A stretch of 5,621 nucleotides of DNA from Spirochaetota bacterium (GTDB taxonomy: Bacteria > Spirochaetota > Spirochaetia > SZUA-6): NCBI GenBank assembly GCA_003641675.1, contig QNBI01000161.1:1-5621 (forward strand), given 5' to 3'. The position numbers were made by a program, and so were the translations under genes. The notes under the pieces are model-generated. The model had not been told where the DNA came from. It saw nothing but the letters and a program-made list of their open reading frames with translations, and made no database searches. Numbering within the stretch: the first letter of the stretch is position 1; each line of letters opens with the position of its first letter. Below are positions 1 through 5,621 of the stretch, in pieces.

Positions 1-1726
1 ATATTAATTCTTCCAGCTTTCTATAGTAGTTTTTCCCATACTGTTCTAATTTCTCAATTATTTCCGGTAAAAGTTTCTTTATTAATTTCTCGTTTAATTT
101 AAGCCCATTCAACTTTTTCCTAAAAGGAGTGGCGTTTCTATCTCTAAATTGAATATTAAGCAGGTTTTGACATAAAACTCCTTCTAAAAAAACAGCCTTT
201 CGTGTGTTTCCATTAAAAAACTCAGAGTGAGTATTAAAAAAATCCTCATACATTTTTTCCATATAAACCATACCTCCCTTTTCATTTTCATCATCCATCT
301 CTATTATTCCCAGAAAATAAAAAAATTTAAGAATTAACACAGCTTTAAGGATGTCTGTTGTTTTTAGCCGATTACGCTTATCTTTTTCATTCGCAAATTT
401 CTGTCTGATAACCTGCATAAATCTGTTCAGAATAAAAGCTCTATTTAGTTTTTTCTCAAGAAATACCGACCTGACTATACTCAAAAAAGATTTTTTAAAA
501 TACCCATAATCTTTATCATCTATCGGGAAAAACTCTCGGATTAATTCAAATCGAAATACCAAATCGTATGTCTCATCCTTTCCAGGAATATCTTTAAAAA
601 TACAAAAATCTTCCGCATGTTCCTTTGCTTTGAATATTCTTCTAAACTGCATCGGGTATACATCCTGAATATTTAACAGTATCTTAAACTGTTGTTGGTT
701 CTGCTCAAAAAAGAATAATGTATAATTGCAAACATTTTCCGTATCTTTAAGAATATCTAATATCTCTCTTTGATAGTTTGTAATAGTATTCCGTTCATGT
801 TTATTTAAACTAAATTTTCCTATTGCTGTATCAGGGTCCAAAAATATTTCTATTAGTTCCCTATTAGTTTCAGAATCAACAATAAAATCGGGAATAAGAT
901 AATAGCTTAAGTCGCAGAAATAGTATCTCATATATTTTTCAACAATAGTTCTCATATCTTTAAGAATTACTGCGCAATCGGAACAAACAGGATAGTTTCT
1001 CCATGCATATTCTTTCTTAAAACCGCCAGCGATCGGTGCATGTTCCGTTTTGGCAGTATAAAAATTAAAGGTACTTACATATCCCCACACTTCTTTGTCT
1101 CTATTTAGACATACAGAACATACCTTCTCTTTTCCTATAATCTCCTTTTTACCCAGCATATAGTAATCATGGTAAAAATTGCCGATACAGGCTTCTCTGA
1201 TTTTTTCGAATATAGGTGCTTCTCCTATAAATTTGTCATTTATTGAAACCGTTAATATATATAGCTGTTTTTTTGAGACATCGTTCAACAACTGCGCCAA
1301 ATTAGTGCTTATTTTATCCTTATCTGTGTTAATGCAAGAGCTTAATTGAGAAATACCAGGATTAATGGCTTCACTTTTTTTTAAAATACGGATTAGTTTA
1401 CTGGTTTTTTTTGCTTGTGTAGAAAAATATTCAGAATTTAAAACATCTAAAGGAGATACAAACACAGTCGGGAAATCAGAAACACTATTTGCCGGAGCTC
1501 TCTTAAAAAAATATTTTGTTTGATTCTTCCTTTTATCGTACTGTTCCAGATGAGATCCTTTATAAACAAATTGTCCGGCATTATTTTTTTTATTCTTTCC
1601 AGAAGAATATAAGAATTCTAATACAATAACATTCTCTTTCCTTTCTATAGTCTCAAGTCCATAGGGATTATCGTCAAAATATTCATTCGGGATATACTTT
1701 GATAGTTTGTACAGTTTATGAATCAC
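1..1726 (-). CDS. cas8b: Type I-B CRISPR-associated protein Cas8b (TM1802/Csh1 type), 3' end beyond the window
   Basis: This is the large subunit of a type I-B Cascade, the crRNA-guided surveillance complex in the cytoplasm; the family role is PAM recognition and target-DNA binding with Cas5, Cas7 and Cas6. Reading from 1726 leftwards gives 575 uninterrupted codons still open at base 1. Two CxxC pairs, C203/C206 and C248/C251, form the four-cysteine zinc-finger-like module typical of Cas8b. The C-terminal third has the family signature: a helical stretch around 511-545 containing FLEGVL, then NLLNIQFR, then TPFRKKLNGL, followed by a charged helix. By comparison with the remembered family layout, only a few dozen C-terminal residues should be missing. 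The GTG start is chosen because it overlaps the cas6 stop as GTGA and has AGGA seven bases upstream. The N-terminal 150 residues are weakly conserved in the family and carry no motif I recognise. No frameshift is seen. Assignment rests on motif recognition and the cas6 neighbour. Confidence 0.9.
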   Translation of the reverse strand, partial: MIHKLYKLSKYIPNEYFDDNPYGLETIERKENVIVLEFLYSSGKNKKNNAGQFVYKGSHLEQYDKRKNQTKYFFKRAPANSVSDFPTVFVSPLDVLNSEYFSTQAKKTSKLIRILKKSEAINPGISQLSSCINTDKDKISTNLAQLLNDVSKKQLYILTVSINDKFIGEAPIFEKIREACIGNFYHDYYMLGKKEIIGKEKVCSVCLNRDKEVWGYVSTFNFYTAKTEHAPIAGGFKKEYAWRNYPVCSDCAVILKDMRTIVEKYMRYYFCDLSYYLIPDFIVDSETNRELIEIFLDPDTAIGKFSLNKHERNTITNYQREILDILKDTENVCNYTLFFFEQNQQQFKILLNIQDVYPMQFRRIFKAKEHAEDFCIFKDIPGKDETYDLVFRFELIREFFPIDDKDYGYFKKSFLSIVRSVFLEKKLNRAFILNRFMQVIRQKFANEKDKRNRLKTTDILKAVLILKFFYFLGIIEMDDENEKGGMVYMEKMYEDFFNTHSEFFNGNTRKAVFLEGVLCQNLLNIQFRDRNATPFRKKLNGLKLNEKLIKKLLPEIIEKLEQYGKNYYRKLEELI

Positions 1727-2397
1727 TTGATTTTCCTAATAGCACCAAATCCTCTGGACACTGATTTACCTATTCCCAGATAATCAGGTATTAAAAAATT
1801 GGTTTTAAAACTGCCTATAAAGCCATCCATGCCAGTTCCTTTTAATCTAACCCGCTTTTCTTTTAATTTTATGGATTCAATTATTATCCTTTCATAAATA
1901 TTTAACCATATTCCAAGTCCTTTTGCCATGGAAAGAATATTTCCTATAAGAATGTTCTTAAGAATATCATACTTTTTCGTTATACTGCCCGTTCTTACGT
2001 ATAAATCGTAATTCTTTTGATTTAATCCGAGCCATGGACTTATAAACTCATAACTATAAGTTTCCTCAACGAACCCAATATCAACATTTTTTATTGTAAA
2101 ATCTTTTTCATATACAGGTATTTTTCGTTTATCAATTATTACCTCATTAATAGTCATGAAGATTTCCTTAAACACATTTAAGGCCTCATTTGTTATTGCC
2201 AATACTATTGGAGTTTCCTTTATTGACTTAAATTGGATAAGTGGATATCTGTAGTATAGTTTACCTGTATCTACATCATGATTATGGATAAGATTGTAGG
2301 GTTTAAAAACACTTCCAATAAACCCACGAAATTTTGAAATTTCAACCGGCTGGAGAAAAACATTTGTAAACTGTAAAATGCCAACAGATACTTTCAT
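1723..2397 (-). CDS. cas6: CRISPR pre-crRNA endoribonuclease Cas6 (Cas6b type)
   Basis: Cas6 cuts the CRISPR transcript within each repeat to release crRNAs and in type I-B usually stays with the complex. The 224-residue length fits Cas6b. The C-terminus has the glycine-rich loop that defines the Cas6 family: G208, G210, then S214-R215-G216-F217-G218, ending in a basic tail. The N-terminal half carries the Cas6b-like segment GFIGSVFKPYNLIHNH (25-40), followed by tyrosines 48 and 49 and a YPLIQFK strand. H38 and H40 lie where the active-site histidines of Methanococcus maripaludis Cas6b were reported, as I remember it, so they are the probable general acid/base residues. The gene is first in the operon and its TGA overlaps the GTG of cas8b by four bases, the usual I-B order. 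The ATG is preceded only by a purine-rich AGAGAG immediately upstream, a poorly spaced ribosome site, and a promoter candidate lies very close. Base composition is very AT-rich (for example 14 G/C in the 60 bases 2101-2160). Confidence 0.9.
   Translation of the reverse strand: MKVSVGILQFTNVFLQPVEISKFRGFIGSVFKPYNLIHNHDVDTGKLYYRYPLIQFKSIKETPIVLAITNEALNVFKEIFMTINEVIIDKRKIPVYEKDFTIKNVDIGFVEETYSYEFISPWLGLNQKNYDLYVRTGSITKKYDILKNILIGNILSMAKGLGIWLNIYERIIIESIKLKEKRVRLKGTGMDGFIGSFKTNFLIPDYLGIGKSVSRGFGAIRKIK
1734..1737 (-). promoter_or_regulatory. Ribosome binding site for cas8b GTG start
   Basis: AGGA inside the last codons of cas6, seven bases before the GTG at 1726. It supports the GTG as the true start and, with the four-base GTGA overlap, suggests that cas8b is translated by ribosomes finishing cas6. 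Confidence 0.55.
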
Positions 2398-2410
2398 CTC
2401 TCTATTATAT

Positions 2411-2438
2411 ATTATACTTATTTTTTTTAATTTCTCAA
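2411..2438 (-). promoter_or_regulatory. Candidate promoter of the cas operon
   Basis: On the minus strand TTGAGA (2438-2433) is followed after 16 bases by a perfect TATAAT (2416-2411), a good sigma70-like match. Transcription would start near 2404, leaving only about seven bases before the cas6 ATG, so the mRNA would be almost leaderless. The region is nearly all A/T, so a chance -10 match is quite possible, and a start further upstream is not excluded. Confidence 0.4.
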
Positions 2439-2445
2439 TATTATG

Positions 2446-2486
2446 TAAATATTTTACAATTAATATGTATTTTGCTAAAATATTTA
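2446..2486. repeat. Perfect 11-bp A/T inverted repeat in the divergent promoter region
   Basis: TAAATATTTTA (2446-2456) and its exact reverse complement TAAAATATTTA (2476-2486) are separated by 19 bases. Arm centres are 30 bp apart, about three helical turns, so both arms would face the same side of the helix. It lies just upstream of the cas6 promoter candidate and 100 bp upstream of the gene at 2580. It could be an operator or a bending site. The arms contain only A and T, in a very AT-rich region, so chance is a real alternative. It lacks a following T-run in a position expected for a terminator of either neighbour. Confidence 0.5.
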
Positions 2487-2526
2487 AAGTGCTACACTCA
2501 ACTAATGAGCTATCTCTTTCTTTTTA

Positions 2527-2555
2527 TTGACTTTTAACCAGTACTGTATTATTGG
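2527..2555 (+). promoter_or_regulatory. Weak candidate promoter for the fusion gene at 2580
   Basis: TTGACT (2527-2532) is a good -35. At 17 bases the -10 would be TATTGG (2550-2555), a poor match; the better TATTAT (2547-2552) is only 14 bases away. Start would fall around 2562, leaving a short leader that carries the GGAG ribosome site at 2570-2573, six bases before the ATG. An alternative pair is TTAACC (2534-2539) with TATATA (2558-2563), but its start would fall on the ribosome site. Promoter location is therefore uncertain. Confidence 0.3.
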
Positions 2556-2557
2556 TT
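2536..2557. repeat. Inverted repeat AACCA-N12-TGGTT containing the palindrome CAGTACTG
   Basis: AACCA at 2536-2540 is complementary to TGGTT at 2553-2557, and the perfect 8-bp palindrome CAGTACTG sits at 2539-2546. Both lie inside the promoter candidate of the gene at 2580, where an operator would be expected. The elements are short, so this is only a candidate site. Confidence 0.25.
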
Positions 2558-2579
2558 TATATAAAACACGGAGAAACCT

Positions 2580-4283
2580 ATGGCAATTTTAGCAAAGACA
2601 AAAATTAACGATGCACTTAAAGAGCATCCTGAATTAAAAAAAGTAATTATAAAATTATCACCGAAATTTAAGAAACTAAATAATCCTGTTATATACAAAC
2701 TTGTAGCCCGGTGGGCAACCTTCGGAGATATTGCCAGAACCGGTGGACTTTCTGTCTGTGAACTGCTTCATACAATCAACAAAGAAATAGGAACCGAAAA
2801 GGAACTCTTTGAACTGGCACCGGAATGTATTAAAGAATCGAAACCGGAAGTTACAGAGAAGAAACCGGAATGGGTGGAAAATGCAGAACAGATTGTAGTA
2901 CTTGATGTAAGGGAAAGAGAAGGGTTCTTTCTCCCGGAGATTGCCTCTGCATTTAAGAAAATTAGGGAAAACCAGATTCTTCTTGTAACAAACAGTTTTT
3001 ATCCTGCTCCGCTTGTAAAAATGCTAACAGAGCAGGGTCATGAAATATATTACGAAGCTGTTCATCCAGAAGAGCACAGGCTCTATATAAAGAAAAAATT
3101 AAAACCTGGTGACTGGAGAGAACGCAGAGAAGATTTTGAAATTCTCGACGTGCGGGGTTGGAAGACGGATCCCTTTTCTGCAATCATCAAGAAGGCAAAT
3201 GAAATATCTCCCGGTGAAGGGTTTAGACTTATACAGTTCTTTCTTCCGGGTCCTTTAATAAATATGATTGAACCGTTAGGTTTTGAAACGCTTGTAGAGC
3301 AGAAAGGAGCAAACGAATTTCACATTTACTTCTTTAAAAAAGAGGAATCTGTATATAGTAAAGGAAGTGTAAAGGGGAGAATTCCCCTGGTTATCCAGTC
3401 CGCCACACCTGTTGTTTATCCTATCGTTATGAAACTGCTTCAGTCTAAAGAATTAATGAGCCGTATTAAAATAGAAGAGCTTAAGGTATGGGATAAAACA
3501 GAAAAACACCTCGGATGGATATTAAACGGGAGAGCAGATATAAGTTTTTCCGCTGTTGCAGCTGTTGCGAACCTTTTTCAGAAGGGTCTCGATATAAAGA
3601 TGAAATCGATTATCGTATGGGACAACTTCTACATTTTAACACGCGGATTTAAAGCAGAGGGGTTCGAAGAACTTAAGGGGCACAGTATATACCTTCCGCT
3701 TATTAAGGCTGCCCCGCCGTATGCTGTAACGATATACCTAATTAAAGCGCTGGGAATGGACCCTAAGGATTTTAATTTTGAATTCGGAAATGGTACAACC
3801 GGCCCGTTCGGACGTCCTTCCGAAATAAAAAATCTCCTTCTAAACGGGGAAATTAACGCAGCACTTTTAAGAGAACCGGAGGCAAGTTTTGCCATTTATG
3901 AAGGAAAAGGAAAAGTACACGAGTCATTCGCATATAGAGACGTATGGAAAAATCTCTTTCCCGGCCAAGGCAACCTGCCCAATGCAGGGCTTCTCTTTAA
4001 AGGGGAGATACTAAGAGAATACCCCGATGTTTCAGAACTCTTTATGGCGGAAACCAAAAATGCAGTGAAATGGGTTAGCAGTAACAGAAAAGAAGCTGCA
4101 AAATTGAGCCATGATATAATGGGAGTTTCGCCGGAGGAAGCCGAGATGTTTCTCTTTAGAGCCAATTTTGACTACAGAGAGTCGGAAGAATCTATCCGCC
4201 ATATAATTAACTACCTTGATGTGCTAAACAAATCGGGGTATGGCAGAAAGGCCTTCGGAGAACTTGAACCTCTGTTCTTGTAA
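2580..4283 (+). CDS. Cytoplasmic fusion protein: DUF1858 - DUF2249 - DUF2249 - NitT/TauT-type substrate-binding domain
   Basis: A 567-residue protein of unknown function. Residues about 5-72 resemble DUF1858 domains of the kind found with DUF2249: an EHPELKKVI helix, then PKFKKLNNP, ARWATFGDIA and a GGLSV turn before a final helix. Residues about 104-173 and 186-255 are two DUF2249 (TusA-like fold) units, each opening with LDVR and ending in a strand after a (G)xE/HxxY turn; neither has the TusA CPxP cysteine. Residues about 268-567 resemble type 2 periplasmic-binding domains of the NMT1/THI5/SsuA group: IPLVIQSA strand, GRADISFSAVAAVANLF, a hinge ending FEELKGHSIYLP, and NGEINAALLREPEASF. 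Only two cysteines (C60, C83) occur. There is no signal peptide or membrane segment, so the binding domain should be in the cytoplasm, suggesting an intracellular small-ligand sensor or carrier rather than a transporter component; this is inference. No permease or ATPase gene is adjacent. GGAG six bases before the ATG supports the start. Composition is less AT-rich than the cas genes (29 G/C in 3361-3420). Confidence 0.85.
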   Translation: MAILAKTKINDALKEHPELKKVIIKLSPKFKKLNNPVIYKLVARWATFGDIARTGGLSVCELLHTINKEIGTEKELFELAPECIKESKPEVTEKKPEWVENAEQIVVLDVREREGFFLPEIASAFKKIRENQILLVTNSFYPAPLVKMLTEQGHEIYYEAVHPEEHRLYIKKKLKPGDWRERREDFEILDVRGWKTDPFSAIIKKANEISPGEGFRLIQFFLPGPLINMIEPLGFETLVEQKGANEFHIYFFKKEESVYSKGSVKGRIPLVIQSATPVVYPIVMKLLQSKELMSRIKIEELKVWDKTEKHLGWILNGRADISFSAVAAVANLFQKGLDIKMKSIIVWDNFYILTRGFKAEGFEELKGHSIYLPLIKAAPPYAVTIYLIKALGMDPKDFNFEFGNGTTGPFGRPSEIKNLLLNGEINAALLREPEASFAIYEGKGKVHESFAYRDVWKNLFPGQGNLPNAGLLFKGEILREYPDVSELFMAETKNAVKWVSSNRKEAAKLSHDIMGVSPEEAEMFLFRANFDYRESEESIRHIINYLDVLNKSGYGRKAFGELEPLFL

Positions 4284-4345
4284 ATTTTTACCGGGAGCCT
4301 TTATTTATACTCACTAATTCTTCATTAATATTCTATTTAACAACT

Positions 4346-5017
4346 CTATAATTTCTTCTTGCCCAAAAAGATATCTCTAAAGTATATGACTAACATAAGC
4401 AGTCCGAATATACCTGAAGCTGCATAGAGATAATCGAAGGGAGCTCCGTTTAAAGCAACAGAAGCTCCGGTAAAAATTGCATTTAAGCTGACCAGAATAA
4501 ATAGAGGTTTATTCACCCTCGGAATACTACCGATGAATATGCCTATAAGGCTTATTGTTGTGGGACATTCTGCGCCTATAAATACCATACGGGGAAATAC
4601 AAATCCAAGCGCTATCTCTAGAAGAGGATAAAAAAAGATACCTGCAAGGATAAAAAACACAGAGATTATCTTTAAATGAGCTTTTTCAGGCAGCCGAACC
4701 TCTGTCCAGTTAAAAATTATATCTGCAATAAGTAGAACAGCAACAATCCAGAGAGCTACAGCACCGGTTAAGGCTTCTTTAAGCCCCATAAAATCTTTGC
4801 CTATAAAAATCGTAAAGCCAGAATAAATATAGATTAAAACATAAACTGCCAGAAGAAGCCTGCTTGTCTTTTTGCCGGGATTTTTATAACAACTGTAGAG
4901 CAAAAACAGAACCACCGCAGCGAATACAGCAGGTACTATTAAAGCCCATATCCCCATCTCTTTATTAAGCCATACAATACCTTTTAAAATTTCTTCTACC
5001 TTTTCTTTGTCGAACAT
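4346..5017 (-). CDS. DUF6064 family integral membrane protein
   Basis: A 223-residue membrane protein of unknown function. About seven hydrophobic segments are visible, near residues 23-41, 54-71, 83-102, 114-135, 152-165, 169-187 and 195-213, with a short charged N-terminus and a lysine-rich C-terminus. The strongest family marker is the ECPTT motif (150-154) following a YPLLEIALGFVFPR stretch, then a hydrophobic pair of helices ending in NGAPFDYLYAASG; this order matches what I remember of DUF6064 proteins, where a PCPTT-type motif is conserved. The length is also typical. GAGG at 5026-5029, eight bases before the ATG, supports the start. It converges with the fusion gene across a 62-bp gap and lies 98 bp behind the activase gene on the same strand, so it may have its own promoter. 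No catalytic residues or ligand can be assigned. Confidence 0.75.
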   Translation of the reverse strand: MFDKEKVEEILKGIVWLNKEMGIWALIVPAVFAAVVLFLLYSCYKNPGKKTSRLLLAVYVLIYIYSGFTIFIGKDFMGLKEALTGAVALWIVAVLLIADIIFNWTEVRLPEKAHLKIISVFFILAGIFFYPLLEIALGFVFPRMVFIGAECPTTISLIGIFIGSIPRVNKPLFILVSLNAIFTGASVALNGAPFDYLYAASGIFGLLMLVIYFRDIFLGKKKL

Positions 5018-5076
5018 TTTTTATACCTCGCTTTTCATTGAATATTGCTATTGTACGCTTTCAATTTAACAGTTGC

Positions 5077-5082
5077 ATTATA
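5077..5082 (-). promoter_or_regulatory. Possible -10 element upstream of the DUF6064 gene
   Basis: A perfect TATAAT on the minus strand, 60 bases before the ATG. No recognisable -35 sequence lies 16-18 bases upstream, and the gap is AT-rich, so the call is weak. Its position in the 98-bp gap would allow transcription independent of the activase gene. Confidence 0.25.
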
Positions 5083-5115
5083 GTTTTTTAAAATTATGTA
5101 TTTATTAAAATTGTC

Positions 5116-5621
5116 CTAGTGCTTCCCTAATATCTCTGCTTTTTCTGAACTTCTTAAAATCTTTTCTGCAGAGGGTTTATTGCTGATATGTTTTGAATAC
5201 TCGGAAGCCTGATACATAAAGGCTTCGAGCCTTGTTTCTATTCCAGTATCATCCTGTCCGTCATAATCTATATTTATCCACGGCAGATTATTATTGTCCT
5301 TCCGGAACGAAGGCGAAACAGAGTTAATTATTGTTCCCGGAGCACACATAAAAGGCAGAATATTAACAACCCCTGCAATGCCGGTCGGTGCTAACCTGGC
5401 TGCGGTACCTATTGCTATGGGCGGGTCTCCGTCGTAATCTCTCCCTATATATGGTTCGCAGCTGTCCAGCATTTCCTCTATCGTTACATCTCTATCGAGA
5501 TTCGCAACACCTTTAACAGCACTGTCAAGCTGTCTCGATAATAATGATGTGAAAAATGCCTGTATTCTCGATTTTAATACACCGTTAAAATCGCCCTTCC
5601 ACTTACTGTCCCTTGTATAGC
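5116..5621 (-). CDS. Acyl-CoA dehydratase activase-related protein, C-terminal fragment (5' end beyond the window)
   Basis: Only the last 167 residues are inside the window; the frame is open through base 5621 and ends at a TAG at 5118-5116. The fragment resembles the C-terminal part of the large activase-related proteins of the BadF/BcrA/HgdC group, which combine ASKHA ATPase domains with DUF2229/HgdB-like parts and are linked to radical 2-hydroxyacyl-CoA dehydratases. Diagnostic stretches are NILPFMCAPGTI, with a conserved cysteine, and the pair DYDGQDD and TRLEAFMYQA, all in the family order and spacing. The ATPase domains and their iron-sulfur cysteines would lie upstream, out of view, so the full architecture is inferred. 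An internal ATG at 5472 is not the start, because clear coding sequence continues upstream with no stop (residues such as FNGVLKSRIQAFF). The family points to an anaerobe. A separate HgdB-like dehydratase subunit is the main alternative. Confidence 0.78.
   Translation of the reverse strand, partial: YTRDSKWKGDFNGVLKSRIQAFFTSLLSRQLDSAVKGVANLDRDVTIEEMLDSCEPYIGRDYDGDPPIAIGTAARLAPTGIAGVVNILPFMCAPGTIINSVSPSFRKDNNNLPWINIDYDGQDDTGIETRLEAFMYQASEYSKHISNKPSAEKILRSSEKAEILGKH

Noticed and set aside
2474..2520. Functional tRNA gene on the minus strand
   Set aside because: The anticodon stem cannot close, G18-G19 are missing, and no T-arm or acceptor 3' strand follows.
2962..3183. Open frame of 73 codons on the minus strand inside the fusion gene
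   Set aside because: It is antisense to a well-supported coding region and its translation resembles no family.
3629..4165. Two adjoining open frames (88 and 89 codons) on the minus strand inside the fusion gene
   Set aside because: They are antisense shadows of the substrate-binding domain, with low-complexity serine/proline/leucine-rich translations.
4259..4278. Hairpin AGAAC/GTTCT at the end of the fusion gene as a terminator
   Set aside because: The stem is only five weak pairs with a ten-base loop, lies within coding sequence, and is followed by an interrupted T-run. The 62-bp convergent gap shows no better terminator.
5037..5065. ATTGAA/TTCAAT inverted repeat upstream of the DUF6064 gene
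   Set aside because: Six A/T-rich pairs across a 17-base loop are not enough to separate it from chance, and there is no T-run for a terminator.
5116..5472. The ATG at 5472 as the start of a separate 118-residue protein
   Set aside because: The frame continues upstream to the window edge without a stop and with family-like sequence, so the ATG is an internal methionine of a larger protein.
1..5621. CRISPR array associated with the cas genes
   Set aside because: I see no 25-37-base unit recurring at regular spacing in any gap; single TTTCAAT-like strings, as at 5060, occur once.

Overview
The window is AT-rich bacterial or archaeal DNA from what looks like an anaerobe. The main clue is a 2-hydroxyacyl-CoA dehydratase-type activase at the right end, an oxygen-sensitive iron-sulfur family. 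A type I-B CRISPR-Cas operon is common in anaerobic, often thermophilic bacteria and in archaea. The Shine-Dalgarno sequences and sigma70-like promoter candidates favour a bacterium, but I cannot name a phylum from the sequence alone.

Left part (1-2397, all minus strand): the first two genes of a type I-B cas operon, running off the left edge. cas6 (Cas6b-like crRNA endonuclease) comes first. It is followed by cas8b (TM1802/Csh1-type large Cascade subunit), whose GTG start overlaps the cas6 stop by four bases. The usual next genes (cas7, cas5, cas3, cas4, cas1, cas2) would lie outside the window. No CRISPR array is present here. Together the two products would process crRNA and build the interference complex.

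Middle (2398-2579): a 182-bp divergent intergenic region. It holds candidate promoters for both directions, a perfect 11-bp A/T inverted repeat, a short palindrome, and a stretch resembling the 5' half of a tRNA. Base composition changes here, from very AT-rich cas genes on the left to a moderately AT-rich backbone on the right.

Right part (2580-5621): a plus-strand gene for an unusual 567-residue multidomain protein with the order DUF1858, DUF2249, DUF2249, then a periplasmic-binding-protein-like domain of NitT/TauT/THI5 type. It has no signal peptide and no transporter genes beside it. Convergent to it is a small DUF6064 membrane protein gene, and behind that, on the same strand, the 3' end of a CoA-dehydratase activase gene that enters from the right edge. 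No functional link between these three genes and the cas operon is evident. The fusion protein is the least conventional object in the window.
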